In this document: in pieces, positions 34,145 through 46,300 of the stretch
How the letters are laid out: each line of letters begins with the position of its first letter
How positions within the stretch are numbered: position 1 is the stretch's first letter
The notes under the pieces: generated by a model
Seen by the model: the letters and a program-made list of their open reading frames with translations, nothing else
Databases searched by the model: none
Told to the model about the DNA's origin: nothing
Program-made: the position numbers and the translations under genes
Assembly: GCA_029990175.1 (NCBI GenBank)
Contig: JARKIP010000042.1
Location: 3,286,001 to 3,350,000 of the forward strand
Length of the DNA: 64,000 nt
Direction: 5' to 3'
Origin: Petunia secreta
Taxonomy: Eukaryota > Streptophyta > Magnoliopsida > Solanales > Solanaceae

Positions 34145-34309
34145 GAAAAATGAGACACGACACGAGGTTTGTGAAATTTTTTTAAAACAATGTATGGAGT
34201 TTTGAAAGCGGGCCCATAATATTTACCAAAACGGTGACTCAAGAAAATTAGAGATTACGAGCACAAAAATAGATATGGAAAAACACGTACACGACGAACC
34301 ATTAACACA

Positions 34310-34650
34310 AACTTAGACGCGTGAACAATTCTCAAAATTTCATCATTATAATAGTGTACATGATGATAAATTATTATAAATTTAGGACCAAACCAGGACA
34401 CAAGTTCGGATATAAGAAGGTTCGAAAATATTTCCATTATAACGACGTGAAAATGAGAAATATTTTAAAGACTCGGGAAAAAATCGGGACACGTACCAAG
34501 ACAACAGAAAAGATTCTAAAAAATTTAAGCCATTATAACGGCATGAAAATAACAACAAATTATTTTTTAAAATGAACTTAGATAGAAACCGGACAGAAAA
34601 CACAAGATTCTAAGGAAATTTGCCACTACAACGGCCTCAATGACGACTAA
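34310..34650. repeat. Degenerate tandem repeat of about 94 bp, four units
   Basis: The core CCATTATAACGG recurs as CATTATAATAG (34344), CCATTATAACGACG (34434), CCATTATAACGGCA (34530) and CCACTACAACGGCC (34623), at spacings of 93 to 96. It is flanked each time by GAAAAT or AAATTT and by ACTCGGG- or ACCGGAC-like sequence. Confidence 0.65.
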
Positions 34651-35242
34651 ACATGTTTTCTAAGACTCTAGACTCAAACTTTTTTTTTAAAGAATTTATT
34701 GACCCCAGACCACCCATAATCAGCAACATAATAACCCTTCAAAATATATGCAACACAGATAAATTCCATTAATGTGTCTTTCTGGAACACGAGTCCCATC
34801 TTGACACAAAAGATGTTCAGCCTAGACAAGTACAATGCGGGTGTACCGCACCTCACTAAGTCATAAGCAATGTAGATAAATCGTACCTAAAGGTTTAACT
34901 CTAGGTGACACAACTGACTCAGTGTCGAGACTGGCTCAGAACCTGGTGGACAAACATGGCGGAAAGCGCATCGAGGTTGTCTGGCAACAGTTTCTCCTAC
35001 TTAACCTCGACACACTGTCCTCCTAAATCATGGGCAATTTTGTGTAAGAAGATTTTCCAAATGCTGAAAGCAATACTGGTATATATATAACAGAGATTCA
35101 GAGGATTTCACGAGAGGAGACAATTTATATACCGTTCAGATAAATATTAAAGCAATAACATTTAGAACATGGCAACAAACAAACAAACAAATATTCACAA
35201 GCCTAAAAGCGAAATTGATTAAAGCATGAGATTCTAATTTTT

Positions 35243-35258
35243 CCCAGTGGAGTCGCCA
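35243..35258 (-). other. Primer-binding site of Ogre2, tRNA-Arg type
   Basis: On the minus strand TGGCGACTCCACTGGG lies 3 bases after the LTR end. This is the standard Ogre/Tat primer site. Confidence 0.85.
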
Positions 35259-35261
35259 TGC

Positions 35262-36887
35262 TGTCATGCCCTCTTTTTAACAGGCAGTGACTTAGGTATT
35301 TTAAAGGTCACAAATTATTTAGAGATTAGGAGTCGCCACTTGACAATTTAAAGGTGTGCCAAGTCACCAAAGTGGTGTACCTAGAACACCTTTGACTCAT
35401 AAATAGTTTGCGTCAGAGTTCCGAGTAAGGATATCGGTTGACCATTGGGAAGGTGTTAAGCACCCTCGAGGCCTGTGCAAGCACAGTTTTTTATTGACGT
35501 ATTTTGACTCTTTTGAAATTTTTTTGTTGTTCTGCCATTTTATTTGTTGCGCTTTAGTTTACTTTGGAAGTCCCCTGTTCATTGATGAAAACCCTATCGA
35601 AGATTATCCGTGGACACATTATTCGTTTGAATCTTCAGTAATATTAGTTCCATGTGAACTTTTGACATTAAATTTTATTTTTTCTCCATGCTTTATTTTA
35701 GGTGAAAGTTGCCCGTTCAACAATTGAAAACTCAATCAAATATAATCATGCAAGCACCTCACTCGGATGAAATCTTTCAACTTACTTGAGTTTCATGTGT
35801 ATATTTGGGTATTAGTTTAAACTTGTTTCAGCCTATTATTTTCCCTAATCGGCTAGCCGACATCTCACTATTTATACGAATTACTGACTTCAGGTCCCAA
35901 ACCTTGTTTGAATATATACGAATAAGCCTTAGCATTTTTTGCCTAACATTTGCACGTAAATATTGGGCCAACAAGATTGTCTTTCCATACCAAGGCATGA
36001 GGCAGATCTCACCAAGACTCTAAATATTAAATTTGACTTACTTTCATGAATTCCTTTACTTCTTTTAAACACTTCCATTCACTTTTAAGTTTTTAGCACA
36101 GGGAACAGTAGAGTAAAGGTAACAGTAGCATAGAGAAAATGTAAGAAAACCAAAAACACACATACATAAAACGAGAGAGTTATGCTACACTAGGTCTTCT
36201 TCCACTAAATTACAACATTGAACATACCATTTTTTTCACATATTAAGACTTTTAACATGATAAAAATACATACAAAGCAAAAGAAAAATATTAGAAAAAA
36301 ATACCTATTTGTGAAAAATTCCCAAAGCAACAGCCAACAGTGAATTGGACCAACAACTAGGCCCAAACAGTTTCCAGCAACGCCAGCAACAGTAACGGCT
36401 AAGAGTAAAAAACACCCAACAAACTCCTATACCTCAACCCAAAACTCAAGACTCACTACTTCTATTTCTTTTCTAACTTTCTGCCATTCTTCTTTTCGTC
36501 CCTCACTATTTCTCTTTTTCTTTCACTCTCTATTTTTGAGATCTATTCTTATTGTTGGAGAGAGTATTTTTCAGCTCTTGTTTACTGTGCATCTCCAGAT
36601 ATGTCTATCTAAATGAAAGTAAAACTGACTACCTTTATAGGCTAAAAAAGTCACAAGCATGGTGTGTAAGGTTGAGCCAAATGCACAAGATCAACTGAGT
36701 TTTTACTTTTGATTTTCAAACCATTTAATTTTGGCGTGCATTAGCCCTTTGCTAAACAACAAAAAGTGGCAGGGAGTCTACTTTTCTATGCTGCAAATTT
36801 TAACTCTTTAGTTGACGATGCACTCTATTCAAAAAGTGATAACCGCCTCCTAATAAGCTTAGGCACTTAAATATGTGGCATATAATT
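35262..36887 (-). repeat. 5' LTR of Ogre2, truncated
   Basis: It matches 23919 to about 25484 in the same orientation with many substitutions and small indels, including an extra stretch near 35965-36020. Similarity ends at TATAATTAG, where the TIR element begins. The U3 part and its promoter are missing. Confidence 0.85.
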
Positions 36888-37910
36888 AGGTCCTATTTGT
36901 TTGCACTTAATGGGGCTCTGAATCTGAATGGGTCAGATTTTAACCCATTAAATGCATTTGTTTTTAAAATTTTAAAATCTCTTAATAGAACTTATTACCT
37001 CTGCCTAAATCAGATGTTCCAGTCTGTAAAGCATTCAGAGGAAAAAAAAAAACACGCCTCTTTTCTCGGCGCCCAAAAGCACGTTCTTTTTCTTAATATT
37101 CTCATATCTTTCTCCAACAATCAAACACAACCAACATCTAACCTAATATTCTCCTCTTCACGTGACTGGGTATGGATATATGTGTAACGGGTCTCGACTC
37201 CATTATTTCAATGGTGATTTTGAGCTTTGAGATTAGGGTTTTGAAAATACCCTTTTGAACTAATCCTATGATTTTGAAAAAACACTAACTATTAGATTTG
37301 CAGAAAGAAATTTAAGGTGAAAGAGTTGAAAGTAAATGTCACATGGTTATTCCTAATTGCTAAAGTATGGGCAAATCACTTGTAGTTACCAGGATTATTG
37401 TATTGTTGGCAGAAAAAAGATTAGAGAAATGTTGGCTTAATTGCCAATTCCTTCTTTTATTCTCTTCTCTCTGTCTTTCTTGGATAGGATATTAGGATAT
37501 AGACAATTTTGAAGAAGACAAAAAAGAAATTAATAATAATTATAATAAAGTTAAGCATCAACCTTTGTATGTATGATTTTTCACCAAATAGACTTGGTCA
37601 ATATTTTGTCCGATGAGGCTTGTGGAATTTTGCATGTCAATGTTATGCATATGAAATATTTCTATTAAATACTAAGTTATTTTTATGTTGTTAAATATAT
37701 TTTATCTAATATTTTATTAGTATAATGTCAAAATAAATATATTATTTGAATTGTATAATTATTAAAAAAATAAAAATAAAAATTATGCTCATTCAGATGT
37801 TAGAAAAACAAACAATCTTGATGACTCGACATTCAGATTCAGTGACAACATCTTAATATTCAGATGTGTATTCAGATTCAGATATCTTAATAAAAACAAA
37901 TGGCCCCTAA
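36886..37910. mobile_element. DNA transposon-like element with imperfect TIRs
   Basis: The ends read TTAGGTCCTATTTGTTT on the left and, on the complementary strand, TTAGGGGCCATTTGTTT on the right, with CTGAATCTGAAT repeats just inside both ends (36912 and 37873). Length is about 1,025 bp. It contains no transposase; plus frame 36873-37187 is unsupported. Termini resemble hAT or PIF/Harbinger MITEs, but the family is unresolved. No target duplication is seen because the flanks belong to different elements. Confidence 0.6.
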
Positions 37911-39535
37911 GAGTCTTCAGAAGGTGATTATCAGAGTAGTTGCTTAGCTCTGCTGCAGAGGCAGTTCTATGAACTGCTAGTCTGGCAGGATGCTGAGGCA
38001 TCTGATGTAGTAGACCCGTGTATTTCTTCTTCCATAAAATGTGAGTAAGATTTGATTCTTCCGGTCAATCTGGAAATGGTTTGTCTTATTATGTTTCCAT
38101 GGTTTCCTTGGATATTGTTTCTATTAAGAATCAGTTGCGGTAGAGGAGTGAGCTTCTGGTATAATTTATTCATGGCATTTGTGAAGACCTTATTAGTTTA
38201 TCTGGTCTAAAGGTGAGAGATTTTTAGTGAATATCGGTATGGTCTGGTTGGCATCTTGTTATGCCACGTTCTATTATTATATCAAATTAGTATACCTCTC
38301 TTCTCGGAATTCCGTGTTGATAGGATAATGAGATCCTAATTCGTCACCATCAGAAAGTATTATCATTTCTTCCGGTGTAAAGTGGTTAGTAAGTAATATT
38401 CGATCTACGTATCTCCTCTTGGTTCAAAACGCTAGTAAAGTCATGTTATCCCATGAGATTATCTGGATTATAAAAGGATTTTCTAGTAAATTGTCAGAGT
38501 TTCCTTCTTATTGGGAGGTTAAATTGGCATAGATGCCATTCCATAAAGCTTATTTAATGTCTATCTCTTCAATTGTGATTCTTTGGTTAGCCTGATTCGG
38601 AAGTAGTGTAGCTCTGGGAGCCAAGCAAATAAAAGGATGAGCTTGCTGAAGCTCTAATTATTTCTATCCTCGGTCCATTTCCATTTCTTCTTCGTCCGGC
38701 ACTAGTGAGCTTGGGCGATTGGTAGCCTCTTGTGACGTTCCCTCTGTTGAGCCAGAGTATGTGTTATTGTAGCCGGGTAAGCATATTATTGTTTTGGATA
38801 TCAGTTTATCCGGGTATCCATTCCTATGTATAGTATAGTGCTGGTTCTGTTTTTGCGGATCATCCAGTTGCAGGGGAAACTCTGTCGAAATTTTTATATA
38901 GAAGTACCATCCATCAGGCGGTGGTGCTTATAGAAACTGTATGGAGTTGTGACTCAAGAGTTGCAGCTGTTTGGAAATTCGAAGGGGTAGTTTGGTAGCT
39001 TAGGTCTGCCTACGTTCGGCTTTTAGCTAAATCTTCTTTAGTCCAGCAGACTGTGCGGGGATGGTTATTCCTATTTAAATAGCTGCATGAGTTAATGCTT
39101 TAAGTGGAGGAGTCTTTCTCCAAATACTGAATGGTAATACTAAATCTCTAAGGCGTTGCTGAAGCGTAAGCTAATTCTTATTTTCATCGACATGTTCTAT
39201 ATCGAAAAGTATATCGAGGAAGCGATTCATCATCGAAATTATGTTAATCCATCCAGAGTCTCGTATATCTTTGTTCCAACAATGTAAAACTCTCCTCTCA
39301 TGATCGAGAAAGGGTGAGCTTAGTCATAAAAAATTGGGTAATGGTATTATGATATTATCCAGATATATTTTATTCCAAAAGTTTCATATGCGTGTTATAA
39401 TTCTGATCCTGTAATCAGGAGATAATGCCCATGGAGTAGTTTATGAAGATTGTGCACGTTCTCTTGTTATCTGCGTGAATCTTGCTTTAGACTTAGGCTC
39501 GTTCGAGGACGAATGAGAGTTTAAGTGGAGGAGAA
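37911..39535 (+). other. Internal non-coding region of D1
   Basis: It starts with the last gag segment (GCAGAGGCAGTTCTATGAAC at about 37955, shared with D2). After that I see no reverse transcriptase, RNase H or integrase motif in any frame. The end CTCGTTCGAGGACGAA at 39499 and the purine tract (39521-39535) are typical of the 3' end of Tekay/Del-type elements. Confidence 0.6.
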
Positions 39536-40735
39536 TGAAACGACCTCCATCAGTCGTTTCGGAAGTTAGGACTACGATTGGCGTGTCGATAATTTTAAAA
39601 TATTCGTAATATCCATTAGGACCTGTCTGTAAATTTTGAGTTAAATCAGACCTCGTTTAGTAGGCATCGGAAGAAGGTTTCAGTTTTTATTGTCGATAAA
39701 TATTAAAAAGAGATTTTCGAGCTCGGTTTTGCCGAATGAGCTCCGATTCGAAATCCGAAAGCGCCGTTAGGTTCGTATGATTATTTGTGATTTTTTTAAA
39801 CTTTTGAAAGTGAATTTCGATGTTGTTCGGCTAGTTTCCACTAAAATGCCGAAAATTAAATAATTTGACTTTTTCTATTTAAATTTGCAACTTGAGTTTC
39901 GGGAGTCCAATTTGAGATTCGTCTTCGTTAGTATGTTACATATATTTTGTATAACTTGTATGCAAAAGTTGGAATTATTTCCAATATCGCAGGGTACCGT
40001 TTTAATGTTTGTCGCGAAAAGAAAATAAAAGAAAAATTAAAGGAAAAGAAAGAAAATGAAAAGATGGAGGCGGTACCAGCTAGAGGATTTTATATCCTTT
40101 AGCTTAACTTTAAAGGAGCCGAAAAACAAGAAACAACGAGAGCAGAAACAAACGATATTTGAAAGCCGAGAAGCAACGAGAGAAAAAAATGCCAGAAAAT
40201 AAGAAAAGAGGCCGGAGAAAAGTAGAATTTTCTCCCTGAAAAATTCAGATAATGATCCTAATATATTATTTGAGTTTATTATGTGTGTTTGTATATATTT
40301 TTATGGTAAAATTTGGAATATTAGACATCGTTTTAATAAGTTCAATTAATAGTTTAAAGGGTCAAATGGACCCCGATAATGGAATTGATTATATATTCGT
40401 ACTCAGTGAGTTCTGGGCAACATATAAATGTAGTTTATTTAGGGTTTGGTTCTGTGACCTTAAACCCTGTACATAGGCTTGGCCTGCGTATTGCGTATAC
40501 GAATAGGGTGTCAGGTTCCTAACCGGATTGCCCTAAGATATGAAGAATGAAACCTGTAGCCTAAATTGATATATTTTTCTGCTTATTGAATAGAGTGGGG
40601 TCGTTTGGCAAGGAAACCAAAGGATAAAGTGGTGGTTGATTATTACGCCTTAGCTTTGAACTTACATTGTATATTATATGTTATGCCCTGTTGTTGGTAT
40701 TGCATTGAATATATGAGCATTGCACTCTAGTTTTG

Positions 40736-41205
40736 AGCATTGCATATACTTCCCGGTTGGCGATGAGAGTCCCGCACCGGCGAAGGGTCATTATTGCATA
40801 TACTTCCCGGTTGGCGATGAGAGTCCCTCACCGGCGAAGGGTCATTATTGCATATACTTCCCGGTTGGCGATGAGAGTCCCGCACCGGCGAAGGATCATT
40901 ATTGCATATACTTCCCAGTTGGTGATGAGAGTCCCGCACCGGCGAAGGATCATTATTGCATATACTTCCCGGTTGGCGATGAGAGTCCCGCACCGGCGAA
41001 AGGTCATTATTGCATATACTTCCCGGTTGGCGATGAGAGTCCCGCACCGGCGAAGGGTCATTATTGCATATACTTCCTGGTTGGCGATGCCATCATTACA
41101 TATACTTACCGGTAATCGATGAAAAAACCCGAGCCGGTGAAAGGTCATTATTGCATATATCTCCTGGTGGACGATGAGAGTCCCGCGCCGGAGATAGGTA
41201 TTAGG
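40736..41205. repeat. 54 bp minisatellite in the D1 LTR
   Basis: About 8 units, six of them nearly identical, with cores TTATTGCATATACTTCCCGG and GATGAGAGTCCCGCACCGG. The period is a multiple of three and lacks stops, so it creates open frames on both strands (40720-41115 plus and 40727-41235 minus) that should not be read as genes. The last units are of a variant type (GGTAATCGATG with GAGCCGG). Confidence 0.95.
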
Positions 41206-41364
41206 CATATGTGATTGCATTGCATCATACCGCATTCATCCGATCTCATTGGACCGCATACTGACTATTATGTGTATTGTGTTGTATTTTATGTATGCGG
41301 TATGTACACCATGTTGTGGACATATCCCAGTTTGCCTATATATTTCTGGCTCGTATTCTGGGTT

Positions 41365-41540
41365 GCGGGGATCGGGTTGCACGCCTCAATGGTACAAATA
41401 TATGGATCGGGTTGCACGCCGCAACGGTATAAATATATGGATCGGGTTGCGCGACGCAACGGTATAAATCTATGGATCGGTTTGCACGCCGCAACAGGAT
41501 GAATATATGGATCGGGTTGCACGCCGCAACAGGATGTATT
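41365..41540. repeat. 35 bp hairpin-containing repeat in the D1 LTR
   Basis: Five units of TATGGATCGGGTTGCACGCC plus GCAACGGTATAAATA. Each has an inverted repeat GTTGC/GCAAC; one unit extends it to GTTGCG/CGCAAC. The same repeat lies at 52482-52645 in D2. Confidence 0.9.
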
Positions 41541-42194
41541 TCTGATTGTTGATGTGTTCGGGATACCTATATGTTTTGGTTATCTTATGTTCCTGGTTGT
41601 TGATGAGTTTGTCATTCCATACGTGTTTCTAGTTATTATCTGGCTTTGCATATTTATAATTTAAATAAGAGGAATTTGGTTTATCTGTTTCTTCTCCCTG
41701 GCTAGCTATCCTATTCTTTGAGGTGGCTAGTCTGCCCCACTTATTGAGTCCTTTTGACTCACCCTTGTTTTTTGTTTGTTTCTTGTCTATCTATTCCGTT
41801 TCGGCAGGTTCGCTCGAGGATTGAATTCGCCACGTTGTTCAGGAGCGAAGACAACTTCAGCTGTCAGGGTGAGCCAGCTTTTATTTCGGATGGCCACCAG
41901 TTTATTGGTTATTATTTCAGTTGCATTTTGATCCCTTCAGGGGGTATCTGTCTTCTTCTGTACTCTTAGATGTCTAGTCTGGATAACCCTAAACCTAGTA
42001 TGTTGGGTAGTCAGCTGTAATTTCTTTTGTATAGCTTAGAGGTATCAGTATGTCTGTGTTTTTGTTTTAAGTCTTGCCCTTATTTATGAATTGTTATATT
42101 TATTTTCCGAATTAAATTAGTAAGGGTTCGCCCGACTGGTCTAGGGGAGGATGTCGGGTGCCCGCATGACCTAACCGGATTTTGGGTCGTGTCA

Positions 42195-42759
42195 GATAGG
42201 TCCATTGGGATATACGATTCAATGAGTGGTGGGGGTGCTCGTCATAATGCAGCTGTTGTTGAAGTTGTTGAAAAGATTGCTGAGTTGTTGCCACGGTATC
42301 TTGTACTAACCGAATTTTAGCAGTCAAGGCCCGACATTGATATTCTTACGAGTGAAGCATATGCTGATGCAGATCTAGATGATCCTTTTGGGTTTTTCTT
42401 TGTTCCAGACCTTCCGCAACAGAGTTATGATTTCCTGTATGTTTCTTTTCCCTGTATGTGAGTCACATCTGTGACAGAATTACTAACTTTATGTATTGTT
42501 ATTTATTTGTCACTGTTTCAGGGATTGTGGAATGTTTATCATGGCGTATGCGGAGTACTTTATTTCTTCAACTGATATCACAAGTGTGCCTGACTTTGAT
42601 ATAGGTCTTTACCGTGCCCGTCTTGCAACGCTGTTTTGGGATTATAGCAAAAGGAAGATTGATTTAGATGCAGTGAGCGCATGTGAAAATCCAAGGAGTC
42701 TTGCTAAGAGAAAAGGCGCCATAAAGCGTCTTTTACGAGTTGCCAATTCCAACCATTAG
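42195..42759 (+). pseudogene. ULP1-like cysteine protease (C48) C-terminal half, carried by a MULE
   Basis: Two exons are visible: 42195-42436 and 42522-42759, with an 85 bp intron (GTATGT to TTTCAG). The first exon starts within the core at RSIGIYDSM, the segment holding the catalytic Asp, and contains an in-frame TAG near 42320. The second starts with DCGMFIMAYAEYF, where C is the catalytic nucleophile. The upstream part with the catalytic His is missing because D1 inserted here. ULP1 enzymes process SUMO. Plant MULEs carrying such domains are known (Kaonashi type). It is convergent with the transposase gene to the right. Confidence 0.82.
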
Positions 42760-43339
42760 TTCTGTTTCTTTTGTGATGTTTCTATGTTTTTGTTTCAAGG
42801 AGTAACCATTTCTACTTTAGTATGTTGTTTGTTCTGGATGTTGTTTGTTGTACTCACTATTTATGTAATGACAGTTTCGGAAGGTTTATATTTACAGCAA
42901 TTGTGTTTTATTTTTGTTCCTTTTTGAAGTGTGAAACAGTTTCATACAATTATTGACTACCTCAGCAACCACTTGTGAAACTGTATCACTTCTAACTAGT
43001 CAGATTCAATGACAAAGAAACAGTTTAACACAACTATGAAACAGTTTGACACAATTATTAACTGTATCAGATAGCTAAATTGACACAGAAACAGTTAAAA
43101 AAACTTGAAACACGAAGGAACTACTTGTGAAACTGAATCACTTCTAACCATTCAGATCCAATTTGGATAAAAAAAGTAAAACATAAAGGTGAAACAGTTT
43201 CATACAGTCATGAAACAGTCTGCTACAGACAGCTAAATGTATTAACAGTTGGGGAATATCTTGAAACAATCACGCAACAATTCTCAAACTGTATCACTTC
43301 TAACACTTCAGATTCAATGACAAAGAAAGAACTAAAAAA
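42760..43339. repeat. Spacer between ULP1 and transposase, made of degenerate AAACAGTNTGATACA-like repeats
   Basis: From 42930 the sequence is dominated by units such as GAAACAGTTTCATACA, CTGTATCACTTCTAAC and TCAGATTCAATGACAAAGAA. The same family of units fills introns and flanks of the transposase gene. No coding. Confidence 0.7.
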
Positions 43340-46300
43340 AGTTCTATTTGGGCTTCGGAGGATGTGTGCAAGTTTTTCTGTTGTGTCCTTCGCGACCACA
43401 ATTTGCACACGTAATCTTCGTCCTTTTTGCATGTACTTCCCATTGTGGTTTGTATCTAGTCATTTTTGGCCTTCCTGGTGGCCGTCTAGCAACTGGCGGG
43501 AGTAGTTCAATTTCTGAAACAAATGCTGGAATCTCCCATCTGCTTTCATCTGGTATCAGATTAACATGGAACTCGTATGTCTTTACCAGGGACTTTGTTG
43601 AGTAGTAGTTACAGCTGTAATCTTCTTCTTCCAGGCCTTTGTACTTTAGAATAGCCAAAGCATGCACACAGGGCAGTTCTTCCATTTGAAATTTTCCACA
43701 ACAGCATGTCCGTTCATTCAGATTAACAATGAATTTTTTTTCACCATCATAGATAGCTGCTTCATTTCCTGTTGAATGTATCTACAATACACCGGATGAT
43801 ACATTTTTGAAACAGAAAATACAAGGAAGATACAGGATGAAAGAACTTAGATACAGTGGAAATGAAACAGTTTCTATACTACCTTTAGCTGCATAGCTCT
43901 GCTTCTGTATCCATCCAGTATTTTGTTGTACTTGAATCCAGGAGGTGTGAATGTCTCATGTGCTTTCTTTTTGTTATCATCAGTCCAAGTCCCAATCAGT
44001 GAGCGCATGTACTCCATAAATGCGATTACAGGCATATCACGCGCATCCCTATTGACTGCATTCAAGGATTCTGCAATGTTTGATGTCATTGTAAACCCCC
44101 TATTTACTGTTGAATGCGCCCTTGACCATTTCTGGTATCTAGCGTTTAGCAAGTATGCTTTGATATGTTTATCCATTTTTTCCACACTGTTCATGTATGT
44201 GTCAAATTCCTGTATGGTGTATGCCTTTGCCATATTGAAGAATGTCTCATGGAGCTTCTCTTCACATTTCTTGAACTTAGTATTGAGGTTGTTCCACAAG
44301 TGCCATATGCATGCATAGTATGGGACCCGAGGATATACGATTGTAGTAGCCTTAATTATGCTCTCGTTATGGTCTGACAGAACGCACATGTTTTCTCTCT
44401 CACCGTAAGCATATTTGAACTTTTCAAAGAACCATTGCCATGAGGCATCGTTCTCTGAATCAACAATTGCATACGCAAGCGGCAGTATGCTCCCTATGGA
44501 AAGAAACAATAACATAAATATTTGAAACAGTGTCACACAAGTACAAATTGAAACAGTCTGATTCAAATAGAAAGCTTAAAGACTAAAGTATAGTCCTCAA
44601 AGAAACTGATAACAAAAAGCTATAAATATTTTGATACAAAGTGAAACAGTCTGATACAGATAAAACATGATGAAACAGAGAGAAATACATGGCTTTAAAA
44701 AGTCTGTACCAGAGTTCAAACGGTTTGATACAAAGCTGATACAAAAATTAAGCAGTCTGATACAAATAAACCATGCGTCTAAAAAAGTCTGATACAAAAG
44801 CTGGAAATAGTTTGATACAAAAGTGAAACAGTGTAATACAGATAAAAGATGATGAAATAGATAATATACGGTCTTAAAAATCTTGATACCAAAGTTCAAA
44901 CAGTCTGATACAAAGCTGAAACAGTATGAAACAAATGAGAGATGCTGAAACATTATGATACAAACAGTTGAAACAGTATGATACAACAGGTACCATTAGA
45001 AATCGATTTACCCGCTGCATCTAATGTACTTGCCGCTAGGAATGTTCCTTTGTGCGCTGCTTTTAGGAAGCTACCATCAACGACTACGATTGGTTTGCAA
45101 TGTTGGAATCCCTTTATTGAAGCATTCAAAGCAACAAAAGCGTACTTGAACAAATGGTCCTCACTTGCATGCAAAGCAACAACTGACCCTGGGTTTCTTT
45201 GCTCTAACATATAAAGGTAACTTGGCAGCTTCTTGTAAGATTCAGTTGGGTCTCCTCGTATCATTGTAATGACCATTTCTTTTGCTCTCCAAGCCTTCAT
45301 ATAATCTATGTGTATACCGTAACACCTCTGCATTTCGTCCATTATCTCTTTAGGCTTGTAGGTCGACTTTGGGTCATCAACCCTGTCCTTGACAATCATA
45401 CCAATCATTCGTGATGTAAGCTGCGCTTGCCGATACACTCTTTCTTTGTATGGACATGTGTGTTCATTGGTGAATTCTCTAACTTTGAACAAACTTGATG
45501 AATTCAAGCTTGAGGCCCTAAATTTCCATTTACAATTTTCACCTTTGCATATCAGGCAGTAGCTGCAGATACAGTATGATACAGAAAAATGTTACATGAT
45601 ATAGAAAGCTACAGAAATTAAGTAACAGATACAAAATTGTACAATATGATACCAATACGATTTACTTAATTTCTAACACCCATGTATGATATAATCAGAG
45701 ATGGTAGAGTTATAGATCAGATACAATGTGATACATAATTCACACATTGTATCTGACATATAAATTGTTATTGCTTGAAACAAAATACACATTTCAGATA
45801 CAATATACAAACTGTTTGTTCGTGAAACAAACTCACGCAATGTGGTAAAAAAATATAAACTATAAAAATTCATATACACAAAAGACACATAGCAGATACA
45901 CTGATATCAAGAACATTTCTTAGAGTACTTATGATACAATTACACAGAAACAGATACAATGATACAATGTGAAATAAATTGATACAAAACAAAAATACTG
46001 AGATTTAATACCTTGTTGCGCTTGACCTCTCAACCTTAAACCGAACCTTTTCTCTTATTGCAAATCGTTTCATGGCCATTACTACAGTCTTTTTGTTAAG
46101 GTAGACTTGGCCCTCTAGTATCTCGTTTTGCAAGCTATTGGTAATTACTGCAACTTCTTCTACCTCGTGCTCATCACAAGTTCCTTTAATCAGTAGTTCT
46201 ACCGTTTCAACACTACTGATAAGCGTATCATTAATGTTCGTGTCTATAGTGCAACTGTTTCTGTCAGTATCAACACAGTCTCTCACTGTATCACGACTCC

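Larger units (their letters stand above)
33460..35242 (-). other. 5' leader of Ogre2
   Basis: A long untranslated leader between primer site and gag, as is common in Ogre/Tat. It holds an (ATT)n tract, a degenerate 94 bp tandem repeat and a TGCCTACGTGTC motif at 33565. An ORF1 like that at 61960 is not visible. No gene seen. Confidence 0.6.
23919..36887 (-). mobile_element. Non-autonomous Ogre/Tat retrotransposon (Ogre2)
   Basis: Minus-strand order: truncated 5' LTR (35262-36887), primer-binding site (35243-35258), long leader, broken gag (32320-33459), gag/protease-region remnant, non-coding region, two minisatellites, polypurine tract (27400-27420) and full 3' LTR (23919-27399). There is no RT, RNase H or integrase. 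It is inserted in the gag of a related copy, Ogre1. The 5' LTR lacks about 1.9 kb at its outer end, where a TIR element and another retrotransposon adjoin. Confidence 0.85.
37911..42194 (+). mobile_element. 3' part of a pol-less chromovirus-like Ty3 element (D1)
   Basis: Internal sequence 37911-39535 matches 54680-56226 of element D2. It is followed by a polypurine tract and a complete LTR. The 5' LTR, primer site and most of gag are missing. The LTR ends exactly at 42194 (TGTCA), after which sequence of the MULE-borne protease gene begins, with GATAG as the presumed target duplication. Confidence 0.78.
39536..42194 (+). repeat. 3' LTR of D1
   Basis: 2,659 bp from TGAAACGACC to GTGTCA. It is a counterpart of 50599-53301 and 56227-57796. 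It carries two minisatellites (40736-41205 and 41365-41540). Confidence 0.88.

Noticed and set aside
40736..41205. CRISPR-like direct repeats
   Set aside because: No unique spacers lie between units, units are head-to-tail without gaps, and the DNA is a plant LTR.
40720..41235. Long open frames on both strands encoding repeats of CIYFPVGDESPAPAKG or similar
   Set aside because: They are produced by the 54 bp minisatellite, whose period is divisible by three and lacks stops. There is no start context or conservation beyond the repeat.
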